A stretch of 64,000 bases of DNA from Rhodosorus marinus (taxonomy: Eukaryota > Rhodophyta > Stylonematophyceae > Stylonematales > Stylonemataceae): the NCBI GenBank assembly GCA_029953675.1, contig JAMWBK010000011.1, positions 806,001-870,000 of the forward strand, written 5' to 3'. Positions within the stretch are counted from its first letter, which is position 1; every line of letters starts with the position of its first letter. Position numbers and translations under genes: made by a program. The notes below the pieces were generated by a model that saw only the letters and a program-made list of their open reading frames with translations, did not search any database and was not told the DNA's origin. Positions 1-10,662 of the stretch are shown piece after piece.

Positions 1-186
1 GTCGATGAACTCGCGTACGTGCTCTGCTGGAGTGGCGGGGATTGACGGAGGTCTCCGTCTTTGTCTGGTTTCTGGTTTTTAGTATCAGGAGAGAGGTTCG
101 AAGAGCGCTGCCCTGACGTTTTGAGCGATCAGACGTTCCAGTAGAGGATTTCCCAGGAGATCTACTAAGCGCGGTTCTTCTGGAGA

Positions 187-1557
187 ATGGAGTCACTTGG
201 AACTCAGTTTTCCAGCCTGTCTCCTCATTTGGAATGGGACTCGATACCTATGAACTGGTCGCTTTTCAGGTTGCATAGGCAGGCCGTACCGTATCCCGGA
301 GATTGGTCAGTGATGCTCATTGATATGCGGTTTAAGATACCCGAGTTGACGGAGTCTGTTATTAACGCATCCGTTAGCGCTCGAATGATCTCGTTGTTCA
401 CCCAGCCATCGCTGATGATGACTGAGGTGCATTGCGACTCTTACATTCTCGGATCCGGATGGACTTTTCTTGGAGGTCTTCCGGACCTGGACGGGCTATC
501 GAACGGCAGGCACGCTGGTATGCAAAGGATTCGCTTTTTGTCATGGCTTGAGAACAACAAGGCGAGGGCGCTTCTATCCAGTGAGGTTCGCCCAGGACTA
601 ATCGTCTTCGCGAAGATCTCGGAACTGGATGGCAGATACAACCAAACTACGTGGGGCCTTGTGGGCCAGGATGATGAGACAGTCCTTCACACTCATGTGC
701 ATCTAGAGAGGCGGACATGCGATGTGTGCCGCACCATTGGGAAGCCCTGCGACGATAGGATTTGCAAGTTCGAACAGTCCTTCCACGAGATGAGAGATGC
801 CAGGATATCGCTTCTTGAGCAGATGACAACACGATCTGTGAATATGCAGTATACGATGGCGTGGTTGGCTGGCTCTTTTACAATCCCGTGTGGGCCGCTG
901 GAGCCAATGACCGTCGATACGTCGTGCTATATATCGGGGTCGAACTTTGACAGGGCACTGCTTGCAGTCTTGCAGAGTGAGGTCTCCAGCGTACACCCGC
1001 CTCGATCATCGTTCCGATTCGTGAAGCTGGTCAAGGATGAGGTGGATGGACTCCTTGACACCGAAGTATATTTTTCAGCTGCAGAAGATCAATTCCTTAC
1101 GTTTCCAGCGGATTGTGCGTCTTCCTCGGGAGAAGGTTCAGGGCACAAGCAAGTGTCCACGTCGGCGTCAGAACCATTGGAGCCCAGGTCGACGGCGAAG
1201 AAACACGTGTGCGACGATTGTGGGGCCTCGTATGGGAGAGCCTACCACCTGAAACGGCACTGGACGGTGGTACACCAGAAGAGGAGGGACTACTTGTGCT
1301 CGGCTTGTGACAGGACCTTTACACAGAGTGGGCACCTGAATGAACACGTTCGAGTGGCGCACCGTACGGAGAACCTCTTCCAGTGTTCAAGGTGCGACAA
1401 GAGTTTTGGTACCAGCTCCAAGCTCACAAGGCACACACTTACTGTTCATGAGAACCGTCGTAGATTCGAATGCGACGTATGCATGAAAAGATACAAGGAG
1501 AAGTCGTACTTAAAACAGCATTTGCGCTCTCAACATGGTGTTCAAATGGAAGCGTGA
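187..1557 (+). CDS. ZNF-01: four-finger C2H2 protein with family N-terminal region (group A)
   Basis: A 456-residue intronless gene, probably a nuclear DNA-binding regulator (inferred from the fingers). The N-terminal block opens with EWDSIPMNWSLFRLHRQ near residue 16 and holds LGSGWTFLGGLPDLDG at 88-103. The cysteine cluster is C178, C181, C188, C193, with CDDR in place of the usual CDPR. The conserved HPPRSSFRFVK at 270-280 ends the block. After a Ser-rich linker come fingers at 342-363, 371-392, 400-421 and 429-450, each C-x2-C-x12-H-x4-H, joined by 7-residue linkers. Finger 1 has His rather than Asp at helix position 3. The start is the first in-frame ATG and is followed by G. The product ends six residues after the last histidine. 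A 78-bp tandem repeat begins 74 bases after the stop. Confidence 0.95.
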   Translation: MESLGTQFSSLSPHLEWDSIPMNWSLFRLHRQAVPYPGDWSVMLIDMRFKIPELTESVINASVSARMISLFTQPSLMMTEVHCDSYILGSGWTFLGGLPDLDGLSNGRHAGMQRIRFLSWLENNKARALLSSEVRPGLIVFAKISELDGRYNQTTWGLVGQDDETVLHTHVHLERRTCDVCRTIGKPCDDRICKFEQSFHEMRDARISLLEQMTTRSVNMQYTMAWLAGSFTIPCGPLEPMTVDTSCYISGSNFDRALLAVLQSEVSSVHPPRSSFRFVKLVKDEVDGLLDTEVYFSAAEDQFLTFPADCASSSGEGSGHKQVSTSASEPLEPRSTAKKHVCDDCGASYGRAYHLKRHWTVVHQKRRDYLCSACDRTFTQSGHLNEHVRVAHRTENLFQCSRCDKSFGTSSKLTRHTLTVHENRRRFECDVCMKRYKEKSYLKQHLRSQHGVQMEA

Positions 1558-1630
1558 CCGTGGCAGTGCATGTTTGGTTTCTCTTTTTCCTTTTGTTCCT
1601 TGTGTTAAGAGCTTAGATAGAACAGGCGAG

Positions 1631-1946
1631 GAGGAATCTATTTATCAACTGATGGACTGGTAAAAGCTAAGGGCAATTATCTCGCTGTAGCTGCATCGTT
1701 AGACCGACGAGGAATCTATTTATCAACTGATGGACTGGTAAAAGCTAAGGGCAATTATCTCGCTGTAGCTGCATCGTTAGACCGACGAGGAATCTATTTA
1801 TCAACTGAAATAAAGGACTGGTAAAACCTAAGGACAATTGTCTCGCTGTACCTGCATCGTTAGACCGACGAGGAATCTATTTATCAACTCATGGACTGGT
1901 AAAAGCGAAGCACAATTATCTCGCTGTAGCTGCATCGTTAGACCGC
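1631..1946. repeat. 78-bp tandem repeat, four copies, downstream of ZNF-01
   Basis: Four head-to-tail copies start at 1631, 1709, 1787 and 1870. The first two are almost identical. The third carries a 5-base insertion, giving a period of 83. Each copy contains GGAATCTATTTATCAACT, so the UAUUUAU core typical of AU-rich elements recurs four times in the probable 3' UTR of ZNF-01. Coding potential is poor. Confidence 0.93.
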
Positions 1947-3074
1947 AGCAGGCCCAACAAGGCGAAAGCGTGATCTAGTCGGGTAAGGGACCCCATTTAT
2001 GTTTTCTCGAGCAGAAATGCACAAAATGAGCGCAACATGTACGTCCTTGCGTCGGGATAACCATTCCGGGACATGTGATGCGCTCTTGTTTTTGGTCACA
2101 GACTGCGAAGAAGTAAAGCTCCGTTGAGATCGTAACTCTTAAGAGTGATAGCTTCGAACTTTATGTTCGCAACTGCCGTCCCTAGACCAACCGGTATCTT
2201 TCGATTCCCTGGCCTGCCGAGTACGTTTCGCTCTTGCTGCCAAAGGGCCGAGCGTCTCGACCTCGCTTGGATAGTTAACCTCGGATAGACTAACCTCTGC
2301 TTATCGTATGCGTGCGGTCATTGTGGAACCGGTTGATTGGAGAAGGGTTGATTTCAAATTGAGTCGTGGCAGTCCATTCCAGATAAGACTTTCTCACATA
2401 CATATTGCTTTGACCAACGCAGCCATGCGCGAGTCTGCCTTTCCCTCCATGGCAAGACTCATTCTCGTTTGCTTCAAGGTGCTTCTGTAAGCCTTCTCAA
2501 CGCTTAGGTGGCGAACGCCTCTGACCCGCTAGGGGAGCATTTTCGCAAGTCTGTTCTTTGTCAGTTCGTCTTATACTGTAGCCATCTTCGCAGATGGGCG
2601 AGAGGAAGGGTTGTGATACGGCTTCACTAGGTCTCTCAAGGTTTCCTGGCCGTGGCTGGGTTGTGAATCATTCACCATCATCTAGGCTTTAGTCACTGTG
2701 CCAGTTGTGAACTTGGAATGGTTTCAGGGGCGGAATGATATGGTCGGAAACGAGAAGCGGTTAGCGAACTGAGCTCGTGCTGAGTTTGACGATTCGGGTC
2801 ATTGAACTTTGAGGTAAATTGTTCGCACTGAAGCTTTAGAAGAGTTGGTGGGACTTGTCGTAGGGAACGAATCGTATTCTGAGGTCTTTCGACGATGGCC
2901 TTGACGGTTGGAGAGAGGGTAGCTTCCGTTTAATGGAGGGGACTGTTGGGAGGTTGATTAGCTTGGTCGTCGCCGTGCTTTTGGGAGAAAGGTGCCCTGA
3001 GCGGTTAATCCGGTGGTCCAAGTTTTGTTTGAGGCAGTGGGTTGACTTTCTGGTCGTCTCCATGTAGGCGGGAG
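1947..3074. other. Intergenic, ZNF-01 to ZNF-02
   Basis: I see no convincing gene, RNA or repeat here. A 60-codon open frame at 2308-2490 on the plus strand has no recognisable features. The last part should hold the promoter and leader of ZNF-02, but no clear TATA element is seen. Confidence 0.5.
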
Positions 3075-4484
3075 ATGGCGCAGAGCTTTTCAAATTTGAC
3101 ACCCTACTATGAGTGGGACTCTGTTACGACGAACTGGTCCCTCTTCAAGATGCATAAGCATGCTGTCCCGTACCCTGGGGATGCGCCGGCGGTTGTTCTG
3201 ATGGATATGAGGTTTCGCATACCTCCGGCGACCGAAGCAGCGCTAAACACGTCTGAGGTCGCCCGGATGATAGGGGTGATCAGCCAGCCGTCGCTGATGA
3301 TGACTGAGATGATGTGCGATAAGTATGCTCTGGGCTCTGGATGGGCATTTGTAGGCGGGATTCCTTCTCAGGAAGGAAGAAGAAACGAAAAATACGCTGG
3401 GATGCAGAGAATTAGGTATATTGCCTCCGTTCAGAACAAAATGGGAATGGTGCTTATTACCTGCGAAGTACGTCCTGGACTGATTGCGTTTGCAAAATGC
3501 ACGGAAGTGGATGGCAGACACAACCTCAGCGTTTGGGGTCTCGCAGATAAGGAGAACGAGACGGTATTACTCTATCAGACCAACTTGGATAGACGTCCAT
3601 GCAATATGTGTCGAATTACGGGCGAATCCTGCGACCCCAGAATTTGTACGACGGAGCAGTCCTTCGAGGATTCGAGGCAATTCAGGCTGTCCCTCCTGGA
3701 AAACATGGATACCGCTCCCTACTCTACTGAATACGCCGTGGCGTGGTTGGGCGGGTCATGGACAATACCTTGCGGTCCTCTGGAACCAATAACTCTCAAC
3801 ACAACTTGCTATTTGTCGGGTTTAAACTTTGACTGTGCACTGGTCTCAGTTCTGCAGAACGAGATCTCCAGCGTGCATCCCCCTCGATCGTCCTTCCGCT
3901 TCGTAAAGCTAGTCAGGGATGAGGTGGATCGTCTTGTTGATGCGGAAGGGACCGCATCCGGGGGCAAAGATGCTTCCTTTTGGTTCAGTGAAGGCCGTTC
4001 TCCCCCAGGCAAAGGCGAATGGGACCAAGCTCTCCATGTGGCAGATTCAAAAATTGAGCAGCTGAGACCTGCCCAAAGAGGTTCAACGTCAAGTACAGCA
4101 TCCGCAAAATATACACCCGTTCCTGGCAGGCATCATTGTAAAACTTGCGGAGCTTCGTATGCAGAGGCTTACGAGCTGAAGCGGCACTGGACGTTGCTCC
4201 ATCAGAAAACGAGGGGGTGGAAGTGTTCGGATTGTGACAAGACGTTCAAGCAAAAGGGACACCTGAATGAACACGTCCGCGTGATGCACAGCGGAAGGGA
4301 CGTTTTCCCTTGCCCGATATGTCGGAAATCGTTTGGTGCCAAGTCAAAATTAACCCGACACATCGCTACTGTACATGAGAACCATCGTGGCTTCAAATGC
4401 AACGTATGCATGAAGAAGTACAAGGAAAAATCTTATCTGAAACAGCACTTGCGTGCGCTGCATGGCATTCAGATGGATTCGTAG
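3075..4484 (+). CDS. ZNF-02: four-finger C2H2 protein (group A)
   Basis: A 469-residue product, closest to ZNF-01. The frame stays open 33 bases upstream, but only through a TTG. The ATG at 3075 (GAGATGG) matches the start position of the relatives and is preferred. The block includes YEWDSVTTNWSLFKMHKHA near 12-30 and a cysteine cluster at C176, C179, C186, C191 (CNMC then CDPRIC). The linker is unusually long, about 70 residues (285-354), and rich in Ser, Gly and Pro. Fingers lie at 355-376, 384-405, 413-434 and 442-463. Finger 1 has Glu at helix positions -1 and 3 (EAYELKR), so its contact set differs from the family norm. Finger 2 keeps QxGHLNE and finger 3 keeps the KSKLxR pattern. Confidence 0.95.
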   Translation: MAQSFSNLTPYYEWDSVTTNWSLFKMHKHAVPYPGDAPAVVLMDMRFRIPPATEAALNTSEVARMIGVISQPSLMMTEMMCDKYALGSGWAFVGGIPSQEGRRNEKYAGMQRIRYIASVQNKMGMVLITCEVRPGLIAFAKCTEVDGRHNLSVWGLADKENETVLLYQTNLDRRPCNMCRITGESCDPRICTTEQSFEDSRQFRLSLLENMDTAPYSTEYAVAWLGGSWTIPCGPLEPITLNTTCYLSGLNFDCALVSVLQNEISSVHPPRSSFRFVKLVRDEVDRLVDAEGTASGGKDASFWFSEGRSPPGKGEWDQALHVADSKIEQLRPAQRGSTSSTASAKYTPVPGRHHCKTCGASYAEAYELKRHWTLLHQKTRGWKCSDCDKTFKQKGHLNEHVRVMHSGRDVFPCPICRKSFGAKSKLTRHIATVHENHRGFKCNVCMKKYKEKSYLKQHLRALHGIQMDS

Positions 4485-5239
4485 TCAAGGCGGCTGTGGG
4501 GAACGACGTCGTTAAGCCGGTGTACAGTGGCTGAAGATGACGACCTTGAGACCAAAGGACCCTAGAGAATTTCTCACGTAGTCCGCTACTGGCAACGCTG
4601 CGCCTTGGAAGTTGGCCATCATTCTGTACTCACAAAAGCCCTTCCAAGCATAGCCCGGGAGCATGACGAGCAGAGTGTTCATGCACCCGTTCAGTGATGT
4701 AAATGATCAATCCACAGTCTCTGTCTGTATTCCTCAAGTTCTTCTTCTGGACCGCCCGTACTCGCGACGTGGCGATCATAGGTCCCCAACCTCGAAAACG
4801 CTTCCGCACAGCACTTTCCCATCCTAGCACTTCAAAATCGCCCCTCATCGCTGCTTCCCTTTTCCCTTTAAAGATTAAACCTCGGAGCTCTCTTAGCCAA
4901 TTAAAAAAACGGTTCCCGATACACCTCCAATTACCACTCTCTAACCACAACTCGCATCCAATTATATCTCAGCTGTTTTGCTTGGTTAGCAAAACCTTTG
5001 GTAAAGTGATCTTTTTCAAGGACCCGTGACCCCTGATTTCTGAAGATTTATCCAATGTTCTTTTTTCATTGTTTTAATCACGTTTTATACTATTTATAGT
5101 TGCCTACGTTTGTATTGTATTTTAGAAGACCAAGGCCAATTATCACAAGACTAAATACGCCAAGAGCATTAGCTAACTGAAGACGCCTGTTACGCAGTTC
5201 AAACAAGAGCACAGCGTTCGTTCGCCATATAACACACGA
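4485..5239. other. Intergenic after ZNF-02
   Basis: The 3' flank of ZNF-02 contains TGTAAATG near 4697 and pyrimidine-rich, then AT-rich, sequence. I find no gene that can be supported. Confidence 0.45.
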
Positions 5240-5284
5240 GCTCAGAGCCGTGTACAGACTCCAGAAAGTACAGCCTGCCCCTCA

Positions 5285-7640
5285 TGGAGCAGTCTTTGAG
5301 CCAGCGGGGAGACTGTCATTTTAAAGCCAGGAGCTCACGGAAACACTGTTTTTGCGCCACGCACTGTCCCTTTCCATCGAGAAATCCGAACAACTCGCAA
5401 ACCGGGACGTTAGTGTTTTTGGTAGGGGTGGAGGGGGGGGTTTTCTCTTTTTGATTCGCTTTTGGTTACCTATGCCAGGCACTCTGGGGCCCTATGGCCC
5501 TATGTCAAGATGTTCTTCGGTCCCCACGGAGCACAATGCCTCCGTTGGAAATGGATAGGATAGGGTTCGAACTTGTAAGACCGCGGTGGCTGTTGGATGG
5601 TTAAGGCAGTGAGAACACCCCATATGGTCGAGCAAGGATGCTATGGCGGAGGTGTGGTTGAAGTACATCCATCTGCGGTTTCGAATTAGACGTTTCAAAC
5701 ACCCCTTGATCAAGCGAAGAGCTCTTCGTGTTCAGGGAGCTGAGATGTACTGTGCTTGTTGAACGCGTTACTCGTTGCAGTCGGGGTAACCAGGAGAGCT
5801 GAGGCTAGGGCTTCCCCGGAGAAGCTGGCTTCGGCATCTTTTTCTTGAGGGGGGCGTATGTTTGGTTATTGGCTTACCACGCCCCTTTACCAAGGTGTGA
5901 GATCGTATTTTGCGTTGCGGAGCACTTAGTTTGCATCGTCTCAGGTTTTTTGTCTCTGAATACACGATGATGAGGCCGTATTACTAAAACCCTGTGTTTT
6001 TCGGTGAACAATGACGTTTCTACTCTAGTCCTTTGGTTCTTCGAGTTCTTTCGGGATATGTTCGATCCTGCCTGAAGGCTCCTGCAGGCGAATTTCTTCC
6101 TCAAGCGTTTCCTCCAAGCTTCTTAGGAAGCAGGTGCGTCCTAATGAACTATGACATAGTGAATTCAAGTTGATTAATTACTTCATTTTGTGGATGGGGC
6201 AATGATTTTGGTTCGTGCTGCCGAATGAACTTCAAAATATTCTATTAAGAAATAAAAAAGGTTACTACCATAGGGCATGCCCCATAAATAAATTTGACCC
6301 CGTGGCCGTATAACGCGCCTCAGAATCGAGGGGGGATTGAAACCTACATAGGGCAGGCTCTATGGCCCATTTTCGTTTACCGCGATGCCCTATCGAATGC
6401 CTACATAGGACAGACCTTAGCTCCCTACCACCTGACCTTGCGGTTCCCCCCTTGCTTTTTTTTCTTATTTGCAGAAGAAAAGTCTTCTCCTTCTGCTACG
6501 CACTTCGACCAACAATTTGGCGTTCATTCGCCTTGATCTGGAGCTCAGAGCCTTCTTACAAACCAGAAAAGAAAGCCTAGCGCTCCCTTACAAGCAATTT
6601 TTGGGAAAAGCAACTTCCCCTTCCATCAAGAAACTCGAACGACTCCAAATCACAAACGGGACGTGAATCGTATTATACACTATTTTTAACCACCTCTGTT
6701 TTGTACACGAGATTTTCTTTCGCGGTACAGAACATCCCGAAAGTGGGCAAAAGTCGAAGCGTCTTCCTCCTCGACGGTGTCGTTTTACAGCCTGGCGCTC
6801 ACCCTGAATAGCAGTCTTTGAGCCAGTCAGCTTCCCTAGTCCACGGAGAACCGCGAACGACTTATTTATCAAAGGGACGTGTATAGTATTTTACATTGTT
6901 TTCCTTTTTGTGGCACGATGGGATTTCCTTGTGTGGTATCCAATAGTGGGCAAAACCGGAGAGATTTCCTCCGAAAGCCGTCATTTTATGGCCTGGCGCT
7001 CCGTGGGAGCAGCAGTCTTTGAGCCAGTCAGCTTCTCCATTCCATAGAGAAACACTGACGACTTGACACAAACGGGGACGTATATAGTATTTTACACTGT
7101 TTCATAACCTTTTTTGGTTGCACATTGGGATATTCTCGCGTGGTATAGTATTCCAAAAGTGGACAAAATTGGAACTTCCTTCACGAGAAACAGGTCGTCC
7201 TCTTACAGCCTGGCGCTCTCACGGAAACAGCAGTCTTCGAGCCAGTCAGCTTACCCAATTCCATCCAGAAACCGGAACGACGTCCCGCAAACTGGACGTC
7301 GTTCCGGTTGACGTACGAGTATTTTACACGGTTTAGCTCCCTTTTTGTTGCACATTCGGATTTTCTTGCGTGGCACAATGTTCCAAAAGTGGACGAAATT
7401 CAAGCAGTTTCCTTCTAGAAAAGAACGCCGTCGTCTTACTGCCTGGCGCTTTGCGGAACTAGCAGCCTTTTGAGCCAGTCAGCTACCCCATTCCATCCAG
7501 AAACCCGACGCCTAAACCACAAACGGAGACGTGAACTATTTTATAGACTGTTTTAGTAACTTCACGCTGCGCACATTCTGACGTTTCTTACGTGAGTAGA
7601 GAACTTCAAAGGTAGACTAAGCAGCGGTTTCCTTCTGGAG
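5285..7640. repeat. Degenerate ~200-230 bp repeat modules
   Basis: A module built around GCCTGGCGCTC, then AGCAGTCTTTGAGCCAGTCA, then a block like CCATCCAGAAAC and a GGGACGTxxATAGTATTTTACACTG block recurs. The AGCAGTC anchor appears at about 5288 (partial), 6810, 7011, 7229 and 7461, giving spacings of 201, 218 and 232. An additional GGCxTAGCGCTC-type copy lies near 6570. The copies are diverged and not coding. The stretch between about 5440 and 6540 shows no gene, only a short duplicated motif CCTACATAGGxCAG at 6343 and 6400. Confidence 0.8.
7270..7309. other. Perfect 16-bp hairpin with 8-base loop
   Basis: The arms 7270-7285 (AACCGGAACGACGTCC) and 7294-7309 (its exact reverse complement) flank the loop CGCAAACT. 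It sits inside one repeat module. The other modules have only one diverged arm at this point. Confidence 0.9.
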
Positions 7641-8089
7641 AGGTCGTTTGGTATTTTTTTGCATGAGGAAAGCGTTTGGGAACTAAATCTCCATTTTTGG
7701 TGTGTTTTCGTTTCGAGGTTGAGGATGGGATTTTACTGGCGTTTGGGAGGTGTTTTCAAGTATTTAGTTAGGTATTGGAGTTGAAGAGGGCTAATGGTTT
7801 GGGGTGTTGGACGGCGTGCCGGTTGGAATGAGGAAGAGGCCGGCGTCGTTGTTTAGACCCATTGGAGTAGGTTTTATAGTCTTCTTGAAGTCTTTCACGG
7901 GGCTTTGCGTTCTTCACTTGGACTCGACGGTTGGTTGTTTTGTTTATTTTTTGTGGTGGGCGGGGTTGATAGCTGTTGGCTCTTGCTAGCGTTGTGCGGG
8001 TTTGCTGGGACTCTGGAGGGCGGTGTGGTGGGAGCACGGTGAGGTGTGGTTAACGTGAGTCCTTTTGTAGGACTTGTTGACTTGAGTCG
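7641..8089. other. Leader region of ZNF-03
   Basis: About 450 bases, G/T-rich on the plus strand, as in most leaders of this family. I see no separate gene and no clear TATA element. Confidence 0.4.
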
Positions 8090-9460
8090 ATGGATGGGCA
8101 ATCTGTCGGGAACGACGTGTACAGTCTGTGTGAATATCTCGAATGGGACTCCGTGCCGTTGAATTGGATTCTGTTCCGGTTACATAGACAGGAGGTTCCG
8201 GAGCCGCAGAGCCTGATGGCAATGCTGCTGAACATGAAGATAAGAATACCAGAAGCAACCAAAGCAGTAATTGGCTCCTCGGAAGTTGCGAGTATGGTGT
8301 CCGTTCTGAACCAACCGTCGCTCATGATGTCCGAATTCCAAGGGCGAGACTTCACGTTGGGTTCCGGTTGGGCTTTCGTTGGAGGTCTTCCCGGGATGGA
8401 TGGAAACGTCCATGAGTTCGCGGGTCTCAAGCGAATTCGGTTCTTGTCCTGTTTTAGGGAGAGAAAGGGCGTGACCCTACTTTCCTGCGAGGTGCGTCCC
8501 GGCCTGATAACCTTCGTGAAAGTCGCAGAAGTGAGCGGAAGGTGCAATTTCAGCCAGTGGGGATTCATTGACAAACTGAGCGAACTGATCCTGCACACGC
8601 AGAGTCATATCGATACCCGTGCCTGCGACATGTGTGTTCTCGCCGGAGTAACATGCGATCCAACTAGCTGCCCCAGCGGGCAAACGTTTGACGATCTCCG
8701 TGACCGGAGACTAGCGCTCTTCCAAGAAGAAAATCGGCCCGGTTTTTATATGCACTATACAAAGGCGTGGTTATCAGGGACTTACACAATTCCTGTTGGA
8801 CCGTTGGAGCCCCTAACCTCAAACACCACTGTCTATTTTTCGGGCCAGAACTTTGATCTTGCGTTGCTTTCCGTGCTGCAGTTCGAAGTCGAAGGCGTTA
8901 ACCCCCCCCGGTCTTCGTTCCGGTTCGTGAAAAGTGAGATTGACGACATGCAGGATCAGGATACCTTGGGCTTGGAAGAGCTCACGTCGTCGGAGACCAC
9001 ATTGGCTAAGTCAGGCGTCGTTGTAGTGTCGGCGGGGGAAAGCACGGACGCCGAGACGAAAATCTCCGGCAGGCGAAAAAAAGAGAGCAGATGTGAGACG
9101 TGTGGTCTGGCGTTTTCCAGAGCGCATAATCTCAAACGACACAGGCTGCTCGTCCACCAAAAGCGAAGGGATTTCATCTGCGAATACTGCCAAAGGACTT
9201 TTACGCAGAACGGTCATCTCAAGGAGCACATCAAAGTGAACCATGTAGGGACCAACCTTTTGAATTGTACAGCATGCGGTAAGGGTTTTGGGGCAAGGTC
9301 GAAGCTGCAACGCCATATTCTCACCGTTCATGAGAATCGAAGGAGCTACAAGTGTGACGTATGTCAGAAGAAGTACAAGGAGAAGTCATACCTCAAACGA
9401 CATATGCAGAAACAGCACGGTGTTGAGCTGGAAGAGGTTGCCGCACTGATTGTTTCGTGA
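8090..9460 (+). CDS. ZNF-03: four-finger C2H2 protein (group A)
   Basis: A 456-residue protein beginning at an ATG in the context TCGATGG. LEWDSVPLNWILFRLHRQ lies near residues 17-34 and LGSGWAFVGGLPGMDG near 90-105. The cysteine cluster is C179, C182, C189, C194 (CDMC, then CDPTSC). NPPRSSFRFVK replaces the usual HPPRSSFR. The linker is acidic, then Lys/Arg-rich just before the fingers (GRRKKESR), a possible nuclear localisation signal. Fingers lie at 335-356, 364-385, 393-414 and 422-443. Finger 1 reads RAHNLKR, finger 2 QNGHLKE and finger 3 ARSKLQR. A 13-residue tail (GVELEEVAALIVS) is hydrophobic at its end. TTATTTAT occurs about 50 bases after the stop. Confidence 0.95.
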   Translation: MDGQSVGNDVYSLCEYLEWDSVPLNWILFRLHRQEVPEPQSLMAMLLNMKIRIPEATKAVIGSSEVASMVSVLNQPSLMMSEFQGRDFTLGSGWAFVGGLPGMDGNVHEFAGLKRIRFLSCFRERKGVTLLSCEVRPGLITFVKVAEVSGRCNFSQWGFIDKLSELILHTQSHIDTRACDMCVLAGVTCDPTSCPSGQTFDDLRDRRLALFQEENRPGFYMHYTKAWLSGTYTIPVGPLEPLTSNTTVYFSGQNFDLALLSVLQFEVEGVNPPRSSFRFVKSEIDDMQDQDTLGLEELTSSETTLAKSGVVVVSAGESTDAETKISGRRKKESRCETCGLAFSRAHNLKRHRLLVHQKRRDFICEYCQRTFTQNGHLKEHIKVNHVGTNLLNCTACGKGFGARSKLQRHILTVHENRRSYKCDVCQKKYKEKSYLKRHMQKQHGVELEEVAALIVS

Positions 9461-9634
9461 AATACGTAGCCCGATTTTAACTAGCGCAGATGAACATATG
9501 CGACTCGACTTATTTATGGCTTCGTTGGGGGACCTTGGGGATTTCGGCTAAGAATGTTGTTAGCATAGTTTTTACAAGAGAGCATGGCTTGTTAAAGACC
9601 ACAGAAGATACAGCTTCACTGTGAGAGAAGTGAT

Positions 9635-9766
9635 ATGGCTTACGCCACCCTCGGGGGCCTCGCCGATCTACGCGGAAGCCAGAAAATGGTTGAACAGCTT
9701 CTTAACTCCGCCGCTGAGAGTTGTACCGTGAGTGGCCTCGTCAAAGGATCGAATGTGGCGAGTTGA
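9635..9766 (+). CDS. Small open frame, 43 codons, unidentified
   Basis: An ATG-started frame with a balanced, protein-like composition (starts MAYATLGGLADLRG). It contains ACC|GTGAGT, a fair 5' splice site, at codon 31, so it could be a first exon, but no matching downstream exon is clear. It could equally be chance or part of the ZNF-03 trailer. I do not recognise it. Confidence 0.2.
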   Translation: MAYATLGGLADLRGSQKMVEQLLNSAAESCTVSGLVKGSNVAS

Positions 9767-10346
9767 AAGAGGATCCGGTGATTGACGGCACGTCTTGTGC
9801 CGGGTAGCTCACTAGCGCTTTACCGCAAGTCCCCATAGTTGCAAAAACCCCATGCAACATCACACAGCATTTTCCCCCCGTGAAACTCTCCATAGTTCAC
9901 TTCTAATTATAAAACTTATATCTATTAGAAATCAAATTACACCATGCCTCCTTTTTTAACCAAAACAACTGCCTTGTGATTCGTCAGCTTACAGTTATTA
10001 ACCAATCATAAACGGTAATATATTTGAATTGATGAAAATGTAAACCTCACATAAAACACCGAATTCTAACTGTGTTTTGCAAGCAAGTATCCGAATGGAA
10101 ATATTTGTCCAGGACATTAAATTAGATACGAACTTGGATCGCCCCTGTCGGACCCAATATTTTGCACTCTCTCACCTGGTCGATCTATTCCTTTTACGGC
10201 ACTTGGATAAAAGTTACACGTAAAAGTTAGACGAGGATCTCAAAACATCTGGACGACTTTTTTGAATAGGGAGCTAATTTTGCCAGAGATGGGGAGATGG
10301 AGCCTCCAGAACTAAGGCCAGAGAGGCCAGAGAGAGCGCAGGAAGC
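9767..10346. other. AT-rich intergenic stretch
   Basis: From about 9850 to 10260 the sequence is clearly richer in A+T than its surroundings, and long open frames are absent. No TIRs or RNA genes are seen. Confidence 0.5.
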
Positions 10347-10662
10347 TTACTCTTCGATGTCGTAGTCACGAGCCGGTTCTTGACGCAGCATCCGTACACG
10401 TACGGCCAGCTGTACTGGTTGTTGTCCAGCTCGCACCGCCCTCACAGCGCAACCGTCAACAAATACCGCACAGCTGTTGCAGACCAAGAGGGCTTTATCC
10501 GGATGACCTTCGTAACATACGGACGCGCTTTGCAGCACAAACAATGACAGGCCCTATCAAGACCCTGAGCCTGCCGCCCGGAGCGATGAACTGCACCGCT
10601 GTGGAGAGGCAGTTCTCGGGTTGCACGTAGTGGTGACACTGCGAGCAGTTTTAGTAGCTAGT
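10347..10662 (-). pseudogene. Decayed minus-strand coding fragment, two frames
   Basis: The minus strand gives a protein-like stretch in two frames. The upstream part holds CSQCHHYVQPENC and FIAPGGRLRVLIGP. The downstream part holds CYEGHPDKALLVCNSCAVF and ends MLRQEPARDYDIEE before a TAA at 10347-10349. Two C-x2-C pairs and the acidic C-terminus suggest a former gene with a frameshift between the parts. I cannot name the family. Chance cannot be excluded. Confidence 0.3.

Noticed and set aside
5560-5580. GGGTTCGAAC resembling a tRNA T-loop
   Set aside because: No matching acceptor, D or anticodon arms on either strand.
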